A stretch of 47,406 bases of DNA from Gammaproteobacteria bacterium (GTDB taxonomy: Bacteria > Pseudomonadota > Gammaproteobacteria > Chromatiales > Chromatiaceae): positions 1-47,406 of the forward strand of contig JAAAOQ010000076.1 of NCBI GenBank assembly GCA_009908845.1. The letters run 5' to 3'. A model generated the notes under the pieces. The model was not told the DNA's origin and made no database searches. It saw only the letters and a list, made by a program, of their open reading frames with translations. Both the position numbers and the translations under genes were made by a program. Below are positions 6,330 through 17,010 of this stretch, one piece after another; position 1 is the stretch's first letter, and each line of letters starts with the position of its first letter.

Positions 6330-8037
6330 TCAGCCGCGGTCCTTGACAAAAGCGAGGATCGCCTCGGGCGGCAGCGGCCGGGCGATCAGATAGCCTTGCA
6401 TCAGATCGCACTGGTGGGCACGGAGATAGTCGGCCTGCTCCTCACGCTCGACGCCCTCGGCCAGCACCTCCAGGCCGAGGGTATGGCCCAGTGCGATGAT
6501 GGCATTGACGATCGCCGCGTTGGCCTCGTTGCTGGTGACATCGCGCAGGAAGGACAGGTCGATCTTCAGCTTGTGAACCCTTAGCCGTTGCAGATAGGCC
6601 AATGACGAATAGCCCGTCCCGAAATCGTCGATCGACAAGCGAACGCCGAGCTCCCGCAGCTCGGCCAAGGTCTTCATCGCCCGCTCCTGGTCCGACATCA
6701 GGAAGCTCTCGGTGATCTCCAGCTCCAGACGCTCAGGCGGCAGCGCGTTCTCCTCGAGCGCCTTGGTGACCGCGGCCGCCAGCCGGCCCTGGCTGAGCTG
6801 GACCGCCGAGACGTTGACCGCTGTGCGCGGCGGCGCGAACCCCTGCGCCAGCCAGTCGCGCATCTGACGGCAGGCGGCATTCAGGACCCAATCCCCGAGC
6901 GGGACGATCAGGCCGCTCTCCTCGGCGATCGGGATGAAGGCCCCCGGCGAGATCAGGCCCTGCTCGGGATGCTCCCAGCGAACCAGTGCCTCGAGCCCGG
7001 CCAGCGCGCCGGTCTGCAATGAGCGCTGGGGCTGATAATGGAGCCGCAGCTGGCCGTGCTCGATCGCCCGCCGCAGATCGGCCTCCAGTCGCAGCCGGGC
7101 GTGGGCGCGCTGCCCGAGCTCGGGCGCGAAGAAGCGCATCTGATTGCCGCCCTGATCCTTGGCCCGATGCAGGGCCGCGTCGGCATGGCTCAGCAGGGTC
7201 TCGGCATCGTCGCCATCGTCGGGGTAGAGCGCGATCCCGATACTGACGCCGGTGTAGATCTCCTGGCCGGCCAGCGCGACCGGCTGGTTGATGATCTCGA
7301 TCGCCCGCTGAGCGAGCAGATCGACGCCGAGGCGGTCGAGCTCCTCCGGCTCGATCATCAGCGTGAGCTCGTCGCCTCCGATGCGCGCGATGGTCTCCAC
7401 GTTCGGCAGTGCCGCGCGCAGCCGCTTCGCGAGCTCGGCCAACAGCTGGTCGCCCAGGCTGTGGCCGAGGCTATCGTTGATGTTCTTGAAGCGGTCCAGG
7501 TCGAGCAGCAACAGCGCCAGTTGGTGGCCGTTATGCGCGGCCTGCATGACCGCATGCTTCAGCAGCTCCTCGAACAGGGTGCGGTTGGGCAGCCCGGTCA
7601 ACGGATCGCGATGCGCCAGCGAGCGGGGCCTGTCCAGCGCGCCGATAGCGCAACAGCTCGAGGTGCGTCTGCACACGCCGATGGAGCAGCTCTGGATCGA
7701 CCGGCTTGACGATGAAGTCCGTCACCCCGAGCCGCAGCCCGCGCGCCTCTTCGCCGGGCGCTGACAACGCGGTAACGAAGATCACCGGGATCGCCGCGGT
7801 GGCAGGGTCCGCCTTCAACTGGGCCAGCACCGAATAGCCGTCCATCCCCGGCATCTTCACGTCGAGCAGGATCAGGTCCGGTTGCGGTTCGCCACGCGCG
7901 AGCCGCAGCGCCTTCTCGCCACTGGTTGCCGCGAGGATGGCATAGTCCTCGCGCAGGATCTGCATCAGCGTATGCAGATTCTCGTGCAGATCGTCGACGA
8001 TCAGGATACGCGGCCGGTCAGCGCTGACGGTCATCAT
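6330..8037 (-). pseudogene. Receiver-GGDEF-EAL c-di-GMP protein, frameshifted
   Basis: Two overlapping minus-strand frames make one broken gene. The first part, starting [16 protein letters not shown] at 8037, is a complete receiver (phospho-Asp in [11 protein letters not shown], Lys in VKPVD) ending THLELLRYR. The second begins [19 protein letters not shown] and contains a GGDEF domain with the variant RIGGDEL, then an EAL domain (LEALVRWEHP, IDDFGTGYSSLAYL, EGVE) ending at 6330. A single-base change between about 7620 and 7645 separates the frames; removing one base restores RR-LDRPRS. As read, only the receiver would be made. It lies 22 bases after the hybrid kinase gene, its likely partner. 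A sequencing error is possible. Confidence 0.85.
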
Positions 8038-8059
8038 CGGGCACCTCAGAACCGGGAGG

Positions 8060-11000
8060 TTATGGTTGGCTAGACCCATGGCTCGGAGCGCAGCTCAGCC
8101 CAGGGCTCAGCGCAGCGCTCAGCCCGGTGAGCTCCGCACGGGCACGGTCGATATCGAAGACCTCGACGGCCGCCTCGATCGCGGCAACCCGCTGCTCGAG
8201 CGCGCCGCCCCGGACCTCTGCGCGCAAGCGCGCCAGCAACGGCTCGACGGCACCGATGTCGTTCTGCAGCGCCTCCTCGAGCGACGGGATCAGAGCATCG
8301 AGGTCCATCGCATCGCCAGAGTCTACCGTCCTCTCCTTCGCCGCCGAGGCTGGCAGCGCTGTCGTTGCCAGCTGGTCGATCTCGTCGAGCACGGCTTGCA
8401 GGAGCTGCCGCATCCGCGCCAGCCGCTGCGCATCGGGGGGATGTTGCTGCTTGAGCGCGGCGTCGATCGTCGACAGCTCCGCGAACAACGCCTCGGCGCC
8501 GATATTACCGACGAGCCCTTTCAGCGCATGGCAATACTGTTCAGCGGAGCCGAAGTCCTCCAGGCATCGCCGCTCAAGTTGCTCCACCGCATCCGCATAG
8601 CCCTCGCGAAACCGCCGCAACTGCCGGCGGTAGGCCTGAGAGCGGCCGCCGATGCGGCGGACGCCCGCGGCGGCATCGATGCTCGTCAGGGTCGCTAGAT
8701 CATCCGGCAAGGCTTCCGCCGGCGGTTGAGCCGGTGGCACTGCCTCGCCGAGCGCGGCGGCTGGCTGTGCACGGTCATCGGGCACCTGCACCCAGCGCGA
8801 TAAGACCTCGAATAGATGCTCCGGTACCACCGGTTTGGCGAGATGATCATCGACGCCGGCCTCCCGGGCGCGCTCGAGGTCTTGCTCCATCGCCAACGCG
8901 GTCATCGCGATGATGGGGAGCGCCGCAAAACGCTCACCGTCCTCGTCCTCAGCCAGCGCGCGGATGCGTTGAGTCGCCTCGAGCCCGTCCATGACCGGCA
9001 TCTGGATGTCCATCAAGACCGCGTCGTAATGGTGCTCTCGCACCTTCGAGACGGCCTCGGCCCCGTCGAGCGCCTCATCGACCAGAATGCCCTCGCCGCG
9101 CAGCAGCTCGCAGGCGAATTCCCGATTGATCTCGTTGTCTTCGACCACGAGCAGGCGCGCCCCCCTGAGCGCGGCCGCACCGGGGAAGACCTCGCTGTCA
9201 GCGGGCGCGTCGGCCGGCGCTTGCAGCCGATCATGACCAAGCACCGAGAGCAGCGTGTCGAGCAAGGTTGACGGCGAGATCGGCTTGATCAGGAACCCAT
9301 CGACGCCGGCCTGCTCGGCAAGCCGGATCACGTCCTCGCGCCCGTAGGCGGTCACCATCACGATCTTGGGCTGGCGTTCGGCTGGCACCCCGCAGCGAAT
9401 GCGCTGGGTCGCCTCGTCCCCGTTCAGCTGCGGCATGCGCCAGTCCATCAGCACCAGCTCGTAAGGTGGATCGGCTACCTCCACTGCGCGCAGCGCCGCA
9501 GGCCCATCATCGGCGGTATCCACCCGAACCGGGATCAGCGACAGGAGATCGACCAGGATCTCGCGCGCCGCGGCATTGTCGTCGACGACCAGCACCCGAA
9601 TACCCTGCAGACAGGGCATCGCCTGCGCAACCATCGCCTGGCGTCGCGCCAGCGCTTGCCGAGCCAGACCCAACCGCACCGTAAAGCAGATCCGGGTGCC
9701 GCGGCCGGGCTCGGAGCGCGCGACCCAGATGCGGCCCTGCATCAGCGCGACGAGCTGACGGCTGATCGCGAGGCCCAAGCCGGTGCCGCCGAAGTGGCGC
9801 GTCGTGGAGCGGTCTCCCTGCTCGAACTGGCGGAACAGGTTGGCCTGGACCTGCGCATCCATGCCGATACCGGAATCGCGCACGCAGACCTCGAGCTCGA
9901 CCTGGTCCTCCCCGAGGTGTCGCACCTGGAATGCAAGCTCCACCTCACCGGACTCGGTGAACTTGACCGCGTTCCCGCACAGATTGAGCAACACCTGGCC
10001 AAGGCGCAGCGGATCACCGATCAGCACCGGCGGTATCCTGACGTCGTAGCGGATCAGGAACTCGATCCCCTTCTGCTCGGCCTGGTAGCCGATCGTATCG
10101 GTGAGCCGTTCAAGCACGCGATCCAGACCGAATTCGACCTCCTCCAGCTCGATCTTGCCGGCCTCGATCTTGGAGAAGTCGAGAATGTCATTCAGCAGGC
10201 CGAGCAAGGCGTGCGCCGATCCCTGCGCCTTCTCCAAGTGTTGGCGGACATTGGCCGCGAGAGGCTGCTGTAAGGCCAGGTACTGCATGCCGAGGATGGC
10301 GTTCATCGGCGTGCGGATCTCGTGGCTCATGTTGGCGACGAACTCGGACTTGGCGCGCGCTGCCTCCTCGGCCAGCCGCTTGGCGCGCTCCAGCTCCTGC
10401 ATGGCTGCCCGTTCCGGACCGATATCCTGGATGATCGCAACCGCGCCCTTGCTCGGATCGGCTGCGCTGACCGCCCGCGCCGACAACCGCGCCCAGAAGG
10501 TCTCGCCGTCCTTGCGCAGCAGCCGCTCCTCGCGCACATCGGTCTCACCGCGCCAAACCGCCGGATAGCCCTCGCGCCCGATCCGTTCCCAGCTCTCCTC
10601 GTCCGGATACAGCACGCGCGTCGATTGGTCGAGCAGCTCGCCGGGGCCATACCCGAGCATCTGTTCAAAGCGCTGATTGCAGCGCACGATGACGCGGTCC
10701 TTCATCAGTATGATGCCGACGCTGGCCGAGGCCAGGATCGCCTCCTGCTCCGCATGTGCAAGCCGCAAGGCCTCGGCGGCCTCGTGCTCGGCGGTGATGT
10801 CCTCGATGATGCCGACCATGCCGGCGCGCGGGTTGGACCGATCCAGTGCCCGACCGGATAGCCGCGCCCAGAACAGCTCGCCATTCTTACGGCGGAACTG
10901 GACCTCGCGCGGCGCTTCCTCGCCGCGCGCGAGCGCCGGATAGATCTCGACACCGGCGCGCCGGAAGTCCTCCTCGTCCGGATACCAGATCCGGGTGGAG

Positions 11001-12070
11001 CAACCCTCCTGTTCTCCGGGCGCGTAGCCGAAGAGTTGGTCGAGATGACGATTGCCGCGTTGGATGACCCGGTTCTCGATCAGCACGATGCCGACATTCG
11101 CCGCATCGAACAACGCCTGCAGCTCGCCGCCGCGAGCGCTAGCCAAACGCTCGAACGCGGCGCGCTGCGCCGCCAGCTCGCGGGTTGTATCCAGCAGCGC
11201 GCGGGTGCGCCGATTCACCTGCCAGCGCAGCAGCAACGACAGCGCGATCAGTCCGAGCAGGACCGCAGCCAACAGCAACAGCGTGCGCTCGACCCAATGC
11301 GGCGGGTGGATCTCCGGCGCCGGACCCATGCTGCGCCGCAGCGCCCGGAAGTAGAGTGAATCCGGGTCCTGGCGCCAGCGGCGCAGATGGCGATCGATCG
11401 CCTCGAGCAGCTCGAGGTGACGCCCATCCGCAGCGGCGAAGTATAGATTCGTCGGCAGGAAGACGATAGGGGTCTCGCGCAACTGATAGAGATGGGCGTT
11501 GCGCGCGGCATAGAAGCTATTGGTGATCACCGCATCGGCCTCGCCTGCCGCCACGGCCTGATAACCTTGCGCATACGAAGCGACCGGAATCGGCTGGTAG
11601 CTGAGCCCGCTGGTTCGCATCAGCCGTTCGAAAAAGGCCTCCTGTACGCTGCCGCGCAGGATCGCGATGCGCTTGCCATCGAGGTCCGCCAGGCGATGAA
11701 CGCGCACCCGATCGGCGCTGTAGACCTGCGACCAGCTACTCGCGACCGACAGCTCGTTGAAATCGAACCGCTCCGCGCGCTGCGGCGAATAGGCCACATC
11801 CGGCATCAGATCCAGGACGCCGGCCTCGAGCCATTGCAGGCACTGCTTCCAAACGCAGGGCCGGTAATCGAGCTGCCATCCCTCGTCCCGAGCCACCGCG
11901 TCGAGCAGCTCGACGAACAGGCCGGCCGGACGATCCTGGTTGTCCGAGAAGATCTTCGGCGGATTTTCGTAGAGGCCGACACGGACAACGGCCCTCGACC
12001 GATCGCTTGGCCCCGGCGTGCAGCCCCCGATCAAGAGGACAACCAGCACCAGCATGAACGCCGAGGACAT
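8060..12070 (-). CDS. EvgS/BvgS-like hybrid sensor histidine kinase
   Basis: A 1336-residue kinase. It begins with a short lipobox-like leader (LLIGGC, Cys17), then a periplasmic amino-acid-binding-type SBP_bac_3 domain (about 30-250), a membrane helix (about 262-283), two PAS domains (about 325-435 and 445-560), HisKA ([13 protein letters not shown], His near 583), an HATPase ([27 protein letters not shown]), two receivers (MDWRMP, Asp near 877; MDIQMP, Asp near 1020) and an HPt domain ([12 protein letters not shown], His near 1181). All phosphorelay residues are present. It heads an operon with the receiver-GGDEF-EAL gene. The ligand is probably a small periplasmic solute, identity unknown. 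Confidence 0.92.
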   Translation of the reverse strand: MSSAFMLVLVVLLIGGCTPGPSDRSRAVVRVGLYENPPKIFSDNQDRPAGLFVELLDAVARDEGWQLDYRPCVWKQCLQWLEAGVLDLMPDVAYSPQRAERFDFNELSVASSWSQVYSADRVRVHRLADLDGKRIAILRGSVQEAFFERLMRTSGLSYQPIPVASYAQGYQAVAAGEADAVITNSFYAARNAHLYQLRETPIVFLPTNLYFAAADGRHLELLEAIDRHLRRWRQDPDSLYFRALRRSMGPAPEIHPPHWVERTLLLLAAVLLGLIALSLLLRWQVNRRTRALLDTTRELAAQRAAFERLASARGGELQALFDAANVGIVLIENRVIQRGNRHLDQLFGYAPGEQEGCSTRIWYPDEEDFRRAGVEIYPALARGEEAPREVQFRRKNGELFWARLSGRALDRSNPRAGMVGIIEDITAEHEAAEALRLAHAEQEAILASASVGIILMKDRVIVRCNQRFEQMLGYGPGELLDQSTRVLYPDEESWERIGREGYPAVWRGETDVREERLLRKDGETFWARLSARAVSAADPSKGAVAIIQDIGPERAAMQELERAKRLAEEAARAKSEFVANMSHEIRTPMNAILGMQYLALQQPLAANVRQHLEKAQGSAHALLGLLNDILDFSKIEAGKIELEEVEFGLDRVLERLTDTIGYQAEQKGIEFLIRYDVRIPPVLIGDPLRLGQVLLNLCGNAVKFTESGEVELAFQVRHLGEDQVELEVCVRDSGIGMDAQVQANLFRQFEQGDRSTTRHFGGTGLGLAISRQLVALMQGRIWVARSEPGRGTRICFTVRLGLARQALARRQAMVAQAMPCLQGIRVLVVDDNAAAREILVDLLSLIPVRVDTADDGPAALRAVEVADPPYELVLMDWRMPQLNGDEATQRIRCGVPAERQPKIVMVTAYGREDVIRLAEQAGVDGFLIKPISPSTLLDTLLSVLGHDRLQAPADAPADSEVFPGAAALRGARLLVVEDNEINREFACELLRGEGILVDEALDGAEAVSKVREHHYDAVLMDIQMPVMDGLEATQRIRALAEDEDGERFAALPIIAMTALAMEQDLERAREAGVDDHLAKPVVPEHLFEVLSRWVQVPDDRAQPAAALGEAVPPAQPPAEALPDDLATLTSIDAAAGVRRIGGRSQAYRRQLRRFREGYADAVEQLERRCLEDFGSAEQYCHALKGLVGNIGAEALFAELSTIDAALKQQHPPDAQRLARMRQLLQAVLDEIDQLATTALPASAAKERTVDSGDAMDLDALIPSLEEALQNDIGAVEPLLARLRAEVRGGALEQRVAAIEAAVEVFDIDRARAELTGLSAALSPGLSCAPSHGSSQP

Positions 12071-12125
12071 TGCCGGCGCCCTAGCCCTGCGGCGTCGGCA
12101 GACGAGGTGCAGGATGCTGCGCTCC

Positions 12126-12194
12126 CCAGGGCGTGCTCTGCGCGGCGCCCAGCTGCGTTACGACTCGTTGGAACAGAATGACCCTCTCCGCCTG
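12126..12194. repeat. Dispersed repeat, copy B
   Basis: This segment is the partner of the copy at 4872-4939 and has the same CCAGGGC start, GCGCGGCGCCC core, CGTTGGAA and CGCCTG end. It lies in the 12071-12402 interval, which has no supported gene. A TATAAT at 12302-12307 is present there but has no good -35 and no gene downstream on that strand. Confidence 0.55.
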
Positions 12195-12402
12195 GTTTTG
12201 CCGTGCTGGGCCTGTTTGCGCTCAAGCACGCGAAACTCACCCTGACGCTAGTTCAGCTGCCGTTTCTAGGCTTAAACGTTAGGGTCAGATTGCTCGGCCG
12301 ATATAATGGCCTGACGGGATTCAGCACGCAACGGCTGGTTTCCTCTCCCTGCTCGTTATTCCGCCCCCGCCATGTGCTGCTGGTGTAGCCGTAGCCCCGG
12401 TG

Positions 12403-12860
12403 TCAGAAAGCGGTCTTGGCGCCGAGGTACTTGATCAACGCAGCCAAACCGCCTTTGGTCGCAAAGACGTTATCAAAGCCGATATTGCGCAGCGTGGTGG
12501 CGATCACGGTACAGCGTACACCGGCCTGGCAGGTCACGACGACCCGCTTGTCCGTTGGAATGCGTGCGAGATTCTCGGGTTTGAAGACCTCGTTCATCGG
12601 AATGCTGAGCGAGTTCGGATAGGTCAGCCCGACAACCGACTGCTCTCGTCGCGTCCGCACATCGAGAAAGATCAGATCCTCGTCGTTCTTGATCGCTTCG
12701 ACCAGCTTTCGGCCGGGATCAGATGCATCGCCTTCGGCACATTCTGTTCCTCGAAGCTCGCGAAGAACCGTTCATACGTCCTTGCAAGTGCCTCGTCGTA
12801 GGCGTGAGCCGAGGGCGCGACCAACAAGCCAACCATCAACAAGCAACCTGCGGCTTTCAT
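12403..12860 (-). pseudogene. Secreted rhodanese, broken by one-base deletion
   Basis: A Sec signal peptide (MKAAGCLLMVGLLVAPSAHA, residues 1-20) starts at 12860 after CAGGAG. The frame continues to KAMHLIPAES and then stops. A second frame resumes LVEAIKNDEDLIFLDVRTRR and runs to 12403 with the rhodanese active-site loop CQAGVRC. Adding one A to the AAA run (TTT at 12707-12709 on the plus strand) would give IPAEKLVEAIKND and restore one gene of about 152 residues. The intact protein would be a periplasmic single-domain sulfurtransferase. As read it is inactivated; a homopolymer sequencing error is the main alternative. Confidence 0.8.
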
Positions 12861-13019
12861 CTTCGTACTCCTGAGACGGCAGCCAATTACCGCTCACCTA
12901 TAAGTATAGGGTGGAATACTGGGGTTGCCCTGGACCCACCAAGCCCTCCGACTAGCGCCTCACATCAGCACATGGCGCGTATCTGTACCTGTGCACCTCC
13001 GACTGCACCTGCACCCGGC

Positions 13020-13045
13020 AGGTCCAGGTCCAGGTCCAGGTCCAG
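13020..13045. repeat. Tandem hexamer GGTCCA x4
   Basis: About four head-to-tail copies of GGTCCA lie in the gap between the rhodanese and the Amt fusion. Their function is unknown and their number may vary between strains. A TCCAGG phase of the same array is equivalent. Confidence 0.8.
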
Positions 13046-13096
13046 CTGAGACCCAGTTCTCCAGAGCGGATCGCGTTTTGTCCCGATCAAACGATT

Positions 13097-13171
13097 CCGG
13101 ATAATGATCCGGTCATGAGCGCTGATCGGGTCAGCACCCCGTTCAAGCCGGCAACCCGGTCGGGCTTGCCG
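13097..13171. repeat. Inverted repeats upstream of Amt fusion
   Basis: A 6-bp inverted repeat CCGGAT-N4-ATCCGG lies at 13097-13112, and a stable hairpin lies at 13149-13171 (CGGCAA/TTGCCG with an inner CCC/GGG stem and one bulge). No U-tract follows. They could be operator or mRNA leader elements of the downstream gene. Confidence 0.45.
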
Positions 13172-13202
13172 ATCGCCGATTTCGCGCAATGCGCTCAATA
13201 GC

Positions 13203-13238
13203 CAGATCGGTATAGTCAGATCGGTATAGTCAGATCGG
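13203..13238. repeat. 14-bp direct repeats in front of Amt fusion
   Basis: CAGATCGGTATAGT occurs at 13203-13216 and 13217-13230, followed by a partial third copy (CAGATCGG) at 13231-13238. The period is 14 bp, slightly more than one helical turn. The array lies about 95 bases before the start codon at 13332, where an operator or iteron-like protein-binding array could act. Confidence 0.75.
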
Positions 13239-13331
13239 CATTGGCAGAGCAGCCGGCAGGACCCATCGCTCGTTGGCCAACTGGTCAATCGGCCACCCTC
13301 TCTTCAGGAAACAGATCACGCAGCGCACGCT

Positions 13332-16300
13332 ATGGGGGACATCGCCAGGATCAACATACTCTGGGTGCTGATCAGCAGCGTCCTGGTTCTGCTGATGCAA
13401 GGCGGTTTCCTCTGCCTCGAATCCGGGCTCACGCGCAGCAAGAACGCGATCAATGTCGCGCTGAAGAACGCATCCGATTTCCTGGTCACGAGCCTGGTCT
13501 GGTACCTGATCGGCTATGGCCTGATGTTCGGCCAGTCTTACCGCGGTTGGATCGGCATCGATCACTTCGCTCGCGACTTCTCGTCAGCCGAGCCCTGGCT
13601 CGCCACCTTCTTTCTGTTCCAGCTCATGTTCTGCGCGACGACGGCGACCATCGTCTCGGGCGCGGTCGCCGAGCGGATGCGGTTCAGCGGCTATCATCTG
13701 GTCACACTGATCACCGTCGCGTTGATCTATTCCGTGTTCGGGCATTGGGCCTGGGCTGGAGCCCTCGGCGGTGAACCCGGTTGGCTGTCCGGGCTGGGCT
13801 TCGTCGATTTCGCCGGCTCCACTGTCGTTCACAGCGTCGGGGGCTGGGTCGCTCTGGCCGCGGTGCTCGTGATCGGTCCGCGCAGCGGCCGGTTCGATCA
13901 AGACGAGCCGCAGCTGATCCCCGGCAGTAATCTCCCCCTTGCGTCGCTGGGCGTCCTGTTCTTCCTGGTCGGCTGGATCGGCTTCAACGGCGGCAGCACC
14001 CTGGCCCTGGACGCGACCGTGCCGGGCATCATCGTGAACACCCTGCTCTCGGGTGCGGCCGGCGGCGTGATGGCGTACCTGTTGACCCAATGGTCGAGGT
14101 CGCCCGCGCTGGACCGAGTGACCGCTCCCCTGAACGGCGTCATCGCCGGCCTGGTGGCCATCACCGCAGGCTGTCATGTCGTCGGCAGCTGGGAGGCGAT
14201 GTTGATCGGCGCGGTAGGGGCACTGTTCATGCTCTATGCCACCGAGCTGTTGGCGCGCGCTCGGATCGATGATGCCATCGGGGCGATACCGGTCCATCTC
14301 GTCGCCGGCGTCTGGGGCACCCTGGCGGTCGGCATCTTTGGCGCACCGGCACTGATCGGTACCGGTCTATCGATGCTCGAGCAGCTTGGCGTCCAGGCAC
14401 TCGGTGTCGCGGTCGCTGGAGCCTGGTCCTTTCCAGTCGCCTATCTGCTGCTGCGTTTGATCAACCGGCTGTACCCACTGAGGGTTGGCGCCGCCGAGGA
14501 AAAGATCGGCCTCAACGTCGCGGAGCACGGCGCAAAGACGGAGCTGGTCGACCTACTGACCGCGCTCAAGGCCCAGGAACGTTCGACCGACCTCAGCACG
14601 CGGGTCCCGGTCGAGCCCTTCACCGAGGTAGGCGAGATCGCCGCCCAGCACAATCGGTTGATGGACGCGCTCGAGCAGGCGGTCACCCGTAGCCAGGCGA
14701 TCGTCCGCGATCTGCGCGACGGCATCGTCACGCTGACACCCGAGGGCATCCTCACCAGCCTGAACCCAGGCGCAGAGAAGATCCTCGCTGTGGCAAGCGA
14801 AGCGGCAATCGGCACCGCGTTCGCCGACTGGCTCGAGCCTCGCGACCAGGCCGTCAGCATCGATGAGAACGGCACCGTTGCAAGCGAAACCGATGCGAGC
14901 CGCCCCGCTTGGAGCCCTGACCCCGCCGCCCTGGCCAGAGCGGGCAAGGTGGAGGTCGCTTTACGGCGGCGCGAGGGCACCCAGCCGGTCTTCGTCGAGC
15001 TCGCGGTCACGCCAGACTCACGCTCGACCGGCGGCTACACCTGCCTGATCCGCGACATCAGCGATCGCCGCCGCGTCGAGGAGCAACTGTTCGAAGAGAA
15101 AGAGCTCGCGCAGACGACGCTCGAGTCGATTGCCGACGGCGTGATCACGACGAATCGGGCCGGCCGGGTGATCTATCTCAATGCCATCGCCGTTCAGCTG
15201 ACCGGCTGGACACTGGACGCGGCCAGCGGCCAAGCGCTGTCTCGGGTCTTCCCGGTGGTCGACTCGCCTACTGAGATGCCGAGCGACTGGATCACGCAGC
15301 GCGTACTGGGGCACGGCGAGACCGTGATCGAATCGAAGTCGCGCCTGCTCTATTGCCGCGACGGCAATGTCCACGTCGTGCAGCACACGGCCGCGCCGAT
15401 TCGCAATGCAGACGGCCAGATCGCGGGGCTCGTCGTCGTCTTTCACGACAAGACCCAGGAGCGCGCGATGGAGCGCCAGCTGACCTATCAGGCCAAGCAT
15501 GATGCGCTCACGGGCCTGATCAACCGGCGTGAGTTCGAGCAGCGGCTCGCCGAGCTGATCAATCAGCTCGATGGCGGTTCAGTGCGTCACCTCCTCTGCT
15601 ATATCGATTTGGACCAGTTCAAGCTGGTCAATGATATCTGCGGCCATGCCGCCGGCGATGCGCTCTTACGCCAGGTGGCCGGTGTCTTGAAGCGCGGACT
15701 GCGCAGCGCGGACACCTTGGCCCGGCTGGGCGGGGACGAGTTCGGGGTGATCCTGGCCAACTGCCCGCTTGAGTGCGGCATCGAGATCGCCGAGGCCATG
15801 CGCGAGCGCGTCCATGCCCTGCGTTTTCCTTGGGAGGACAAGGTGTTCGCGGTCGGCGCCAGCATCGGTCTAGTGCCGTTATCGCCGTCCCTGGGCAACC
15901 TCGCAGATGCGCTGAGCCGCGCCGACGCCGCTTGCTATGCGGCCAAAGACACCGGCCGCAACCGCGTGCATGTCTACGACCCGGAAGACCGGGAGCTCAA
16001 CCTGCGCAAAGGCCAGATGAACTGGGTCTCGCGGATTCAGCGCGCGCTCGATGAGGACGGCTTTCAGCTCTTCTATCAAGCAATTGCGCCCATCGATGAA
16101 CCAAGCGATACCAGCAGCCACTTCGAGATCCTGCTGCGCCTGGTCGAAGACGACAATGAGACCGTGCCGCCGGGCGCCTTCATCCCGGCGGCCGAGCGCT
16201 ACGGATTGATGCCGCAGGTCGACGCCTGGGTGGTCGAGCATACGCTGCGCTGGCTCTCCGACTATCAGACGCGCGGCGGAACCGGCATCAAACGCTGCGC

Positions 16301-16787
16301 GATCAATCTCTCCGGGGCGACTCTGGGCAATGACGCGCACACCGCGCGTATCCGCGAGAGCCTCGCGCGCCACCGGATCGAGCCGTCGCTGATCTGCTTC
16401 GAGATCACCGAGACCGCCGCGATGGCCAATATCGACCAGGCCAAGCGTTTCATCGACGAGCTCAAACAGATTGGGTGCCGTTTCGCCCTCGACGACTTCG
16501 GCAGCGGCCTGTCCTCATTCGGCTATCTGCGCGATCTCGATGTCGACCTGGTCAAGATCGACGGCAGCTTCGTCCGCGAGCTCGACAGCAATCCGGTCCA
16601 CCGGGCGATGGTCGAGGCGATCGTCGGCATCGCCGGCGTGATGGGCTTGGCGACCATTGCCGAGTTCGTCGAGAACGCCGAGGTGCTCGCGACCCTGCGC
16701 GCGACCCGGGTGGACTATGCGCAGGGCTATCATCTGGCGCGGCCGCAGCCGCTCTCGGACTATCCGTTGCCGCCCGCCCGAGCATAG
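13332..16787 (+). CDS. AmtB ammonium channel fused to PAS-PAS-GGDEF-EAL
   Basis: A 1151-residue single-frame fusion. Residues 1 to about 395 are a full Amt/Rh channel: LLMQGGFLCLESG near the N-terminus, the pore His in STVVHSVGG (about 166) and the second His in IPVHLVAGVWG (about 321), close to the E. coli twin-His positions. Then come a PAS (about 450-575), a second PAS (about 590-705), a GGDEF domain with intact RLGGDEF (about 799) and an EAL-type domain with EIL (HFEILLR, about 930) and DDFGSGLSSFGYL. It should sit in the inner membrane and couple ammonium sensing or transport to c-di-GMP synthesis and/or breakdown. No glnK gene is adjacent. Confidence 0.92.
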   Translation: MGDIARINILWVLISSVLVLLMQGGFLCLESGLTRSKNAINVALKNASDFLVTSLVWYLIGYGLMFGQSYRGWIGIDHFARDFSSAEPWLATFFLFQLMFCATTATIVSGAVAERMRFSGYHLVTLITVALIYSVFGHWAWAGALGGEPGWLSGLGFVDFAGSTVVHSVGGWVALAAVLVIGPRSGRFDQDEPQLIPGSNLPLASLGVLFFLVGWIGFNGGSTLALDATVPGIIVNTLLSGAAGGVMAYLLTQWSRSPALDRVTAPLNGVIAGLVAITAGCHVVGSWEAMLIGAVGALFMLYATELLARARIDDAIGAIPVHLVAGVWGTLAVGIFGAPALIGTGLSMLEQLGVQALGVAVAGAWSFPVAYLLLRLINRLYPLRVGAAEEKIGLNVAEHGAKTELVDLLTALKAQERSTDLSTRVPVEPFTEVGEIAAQHNRLMDALEQAVTRSQAIVRDLRDGIVTLTPEGILTSLNPGAEKILAVASEAAIGTAFADWLEPRDQAVSIDENGTVASETDASRPAWSPDPAALARAGKVEVALRRREGTQPVFVELAVTPDSRSTGGYTCLIRDISDRRRVEEQLFEEKELAQTTLESIADGVITTNRAGRVIYLNAIAVQLTGWTLDAASGQALSRVFPVVDSPTEMPSDWITQRVLGHGETVIESKSRLLYCRDGNVHVVQHTAAPIRNADGQIAGLVVVFHDKTQERAMERQLTYQAKHDALTGLINRREFEQRLAELINQLDGGSVRHLLCYIDLDQFKLVNDICGHAAGDALLRQVAGVLKRGLRSADTLARLGGDEFGVILANCPLECGIEIAEAMRERVHALRFPWEDKVFAVGASIGLVPLSPSLGNLADALSRADAACYAAKDTGRNRVHVYDPEDRELNLRKGQMNWVSRIQRALDEDGFQLFYQAIAPIDEPSDTSSHFEILLRLVEDDNETVPPGAFIPAAERYGLMPQVDAWVVEHTLRWLSDYQTRGGTGIKRCAINLSGATLGNDAHTARIRESLARHRIEPSLICFEITETAAMANIDQAKRFIDELKQIGCRFALDDFGSGLSSFGYLRDLDVDLVKIDGSFVRELDSNPVHRAMVEAIVGIAGVMGLATIAEFVENAEVLATLRATRVDYAQGYHLARPQPLSDYPLPPARA

Positions 16788-17010
16788 AGCGTTCACCGAC
16801 GCGCAGAGCACACCTCCAGGAGCGCCTCCTCGGACGCGGCATTCGGGGTTTCCCGACGCTGGCCACCCCGCTCTGTTCTCGCCTATAGTCTCAGCGGCCA
16901 GATAAACCAGAAGCTTGTGCAAGCCAAGCGGCCGATAGGGCTTCTTCGTGCGGAGACTGGCCGAAACCTGACGAATAATACTGCGACCAACCACCTCAGG
17001 AGCATCCAGC

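Noticed and set aside
12302..12307. TATAAT promoter in the 12.1-12.4 kb gap
   Set aside because: No -35 at suitable distance and no plus-strand gene downstream for about 1 kb.
13149..13171. Intrinsic terminator after the rhodanese region
   Set aside because: Stable hairpin but no T-tract on either side.
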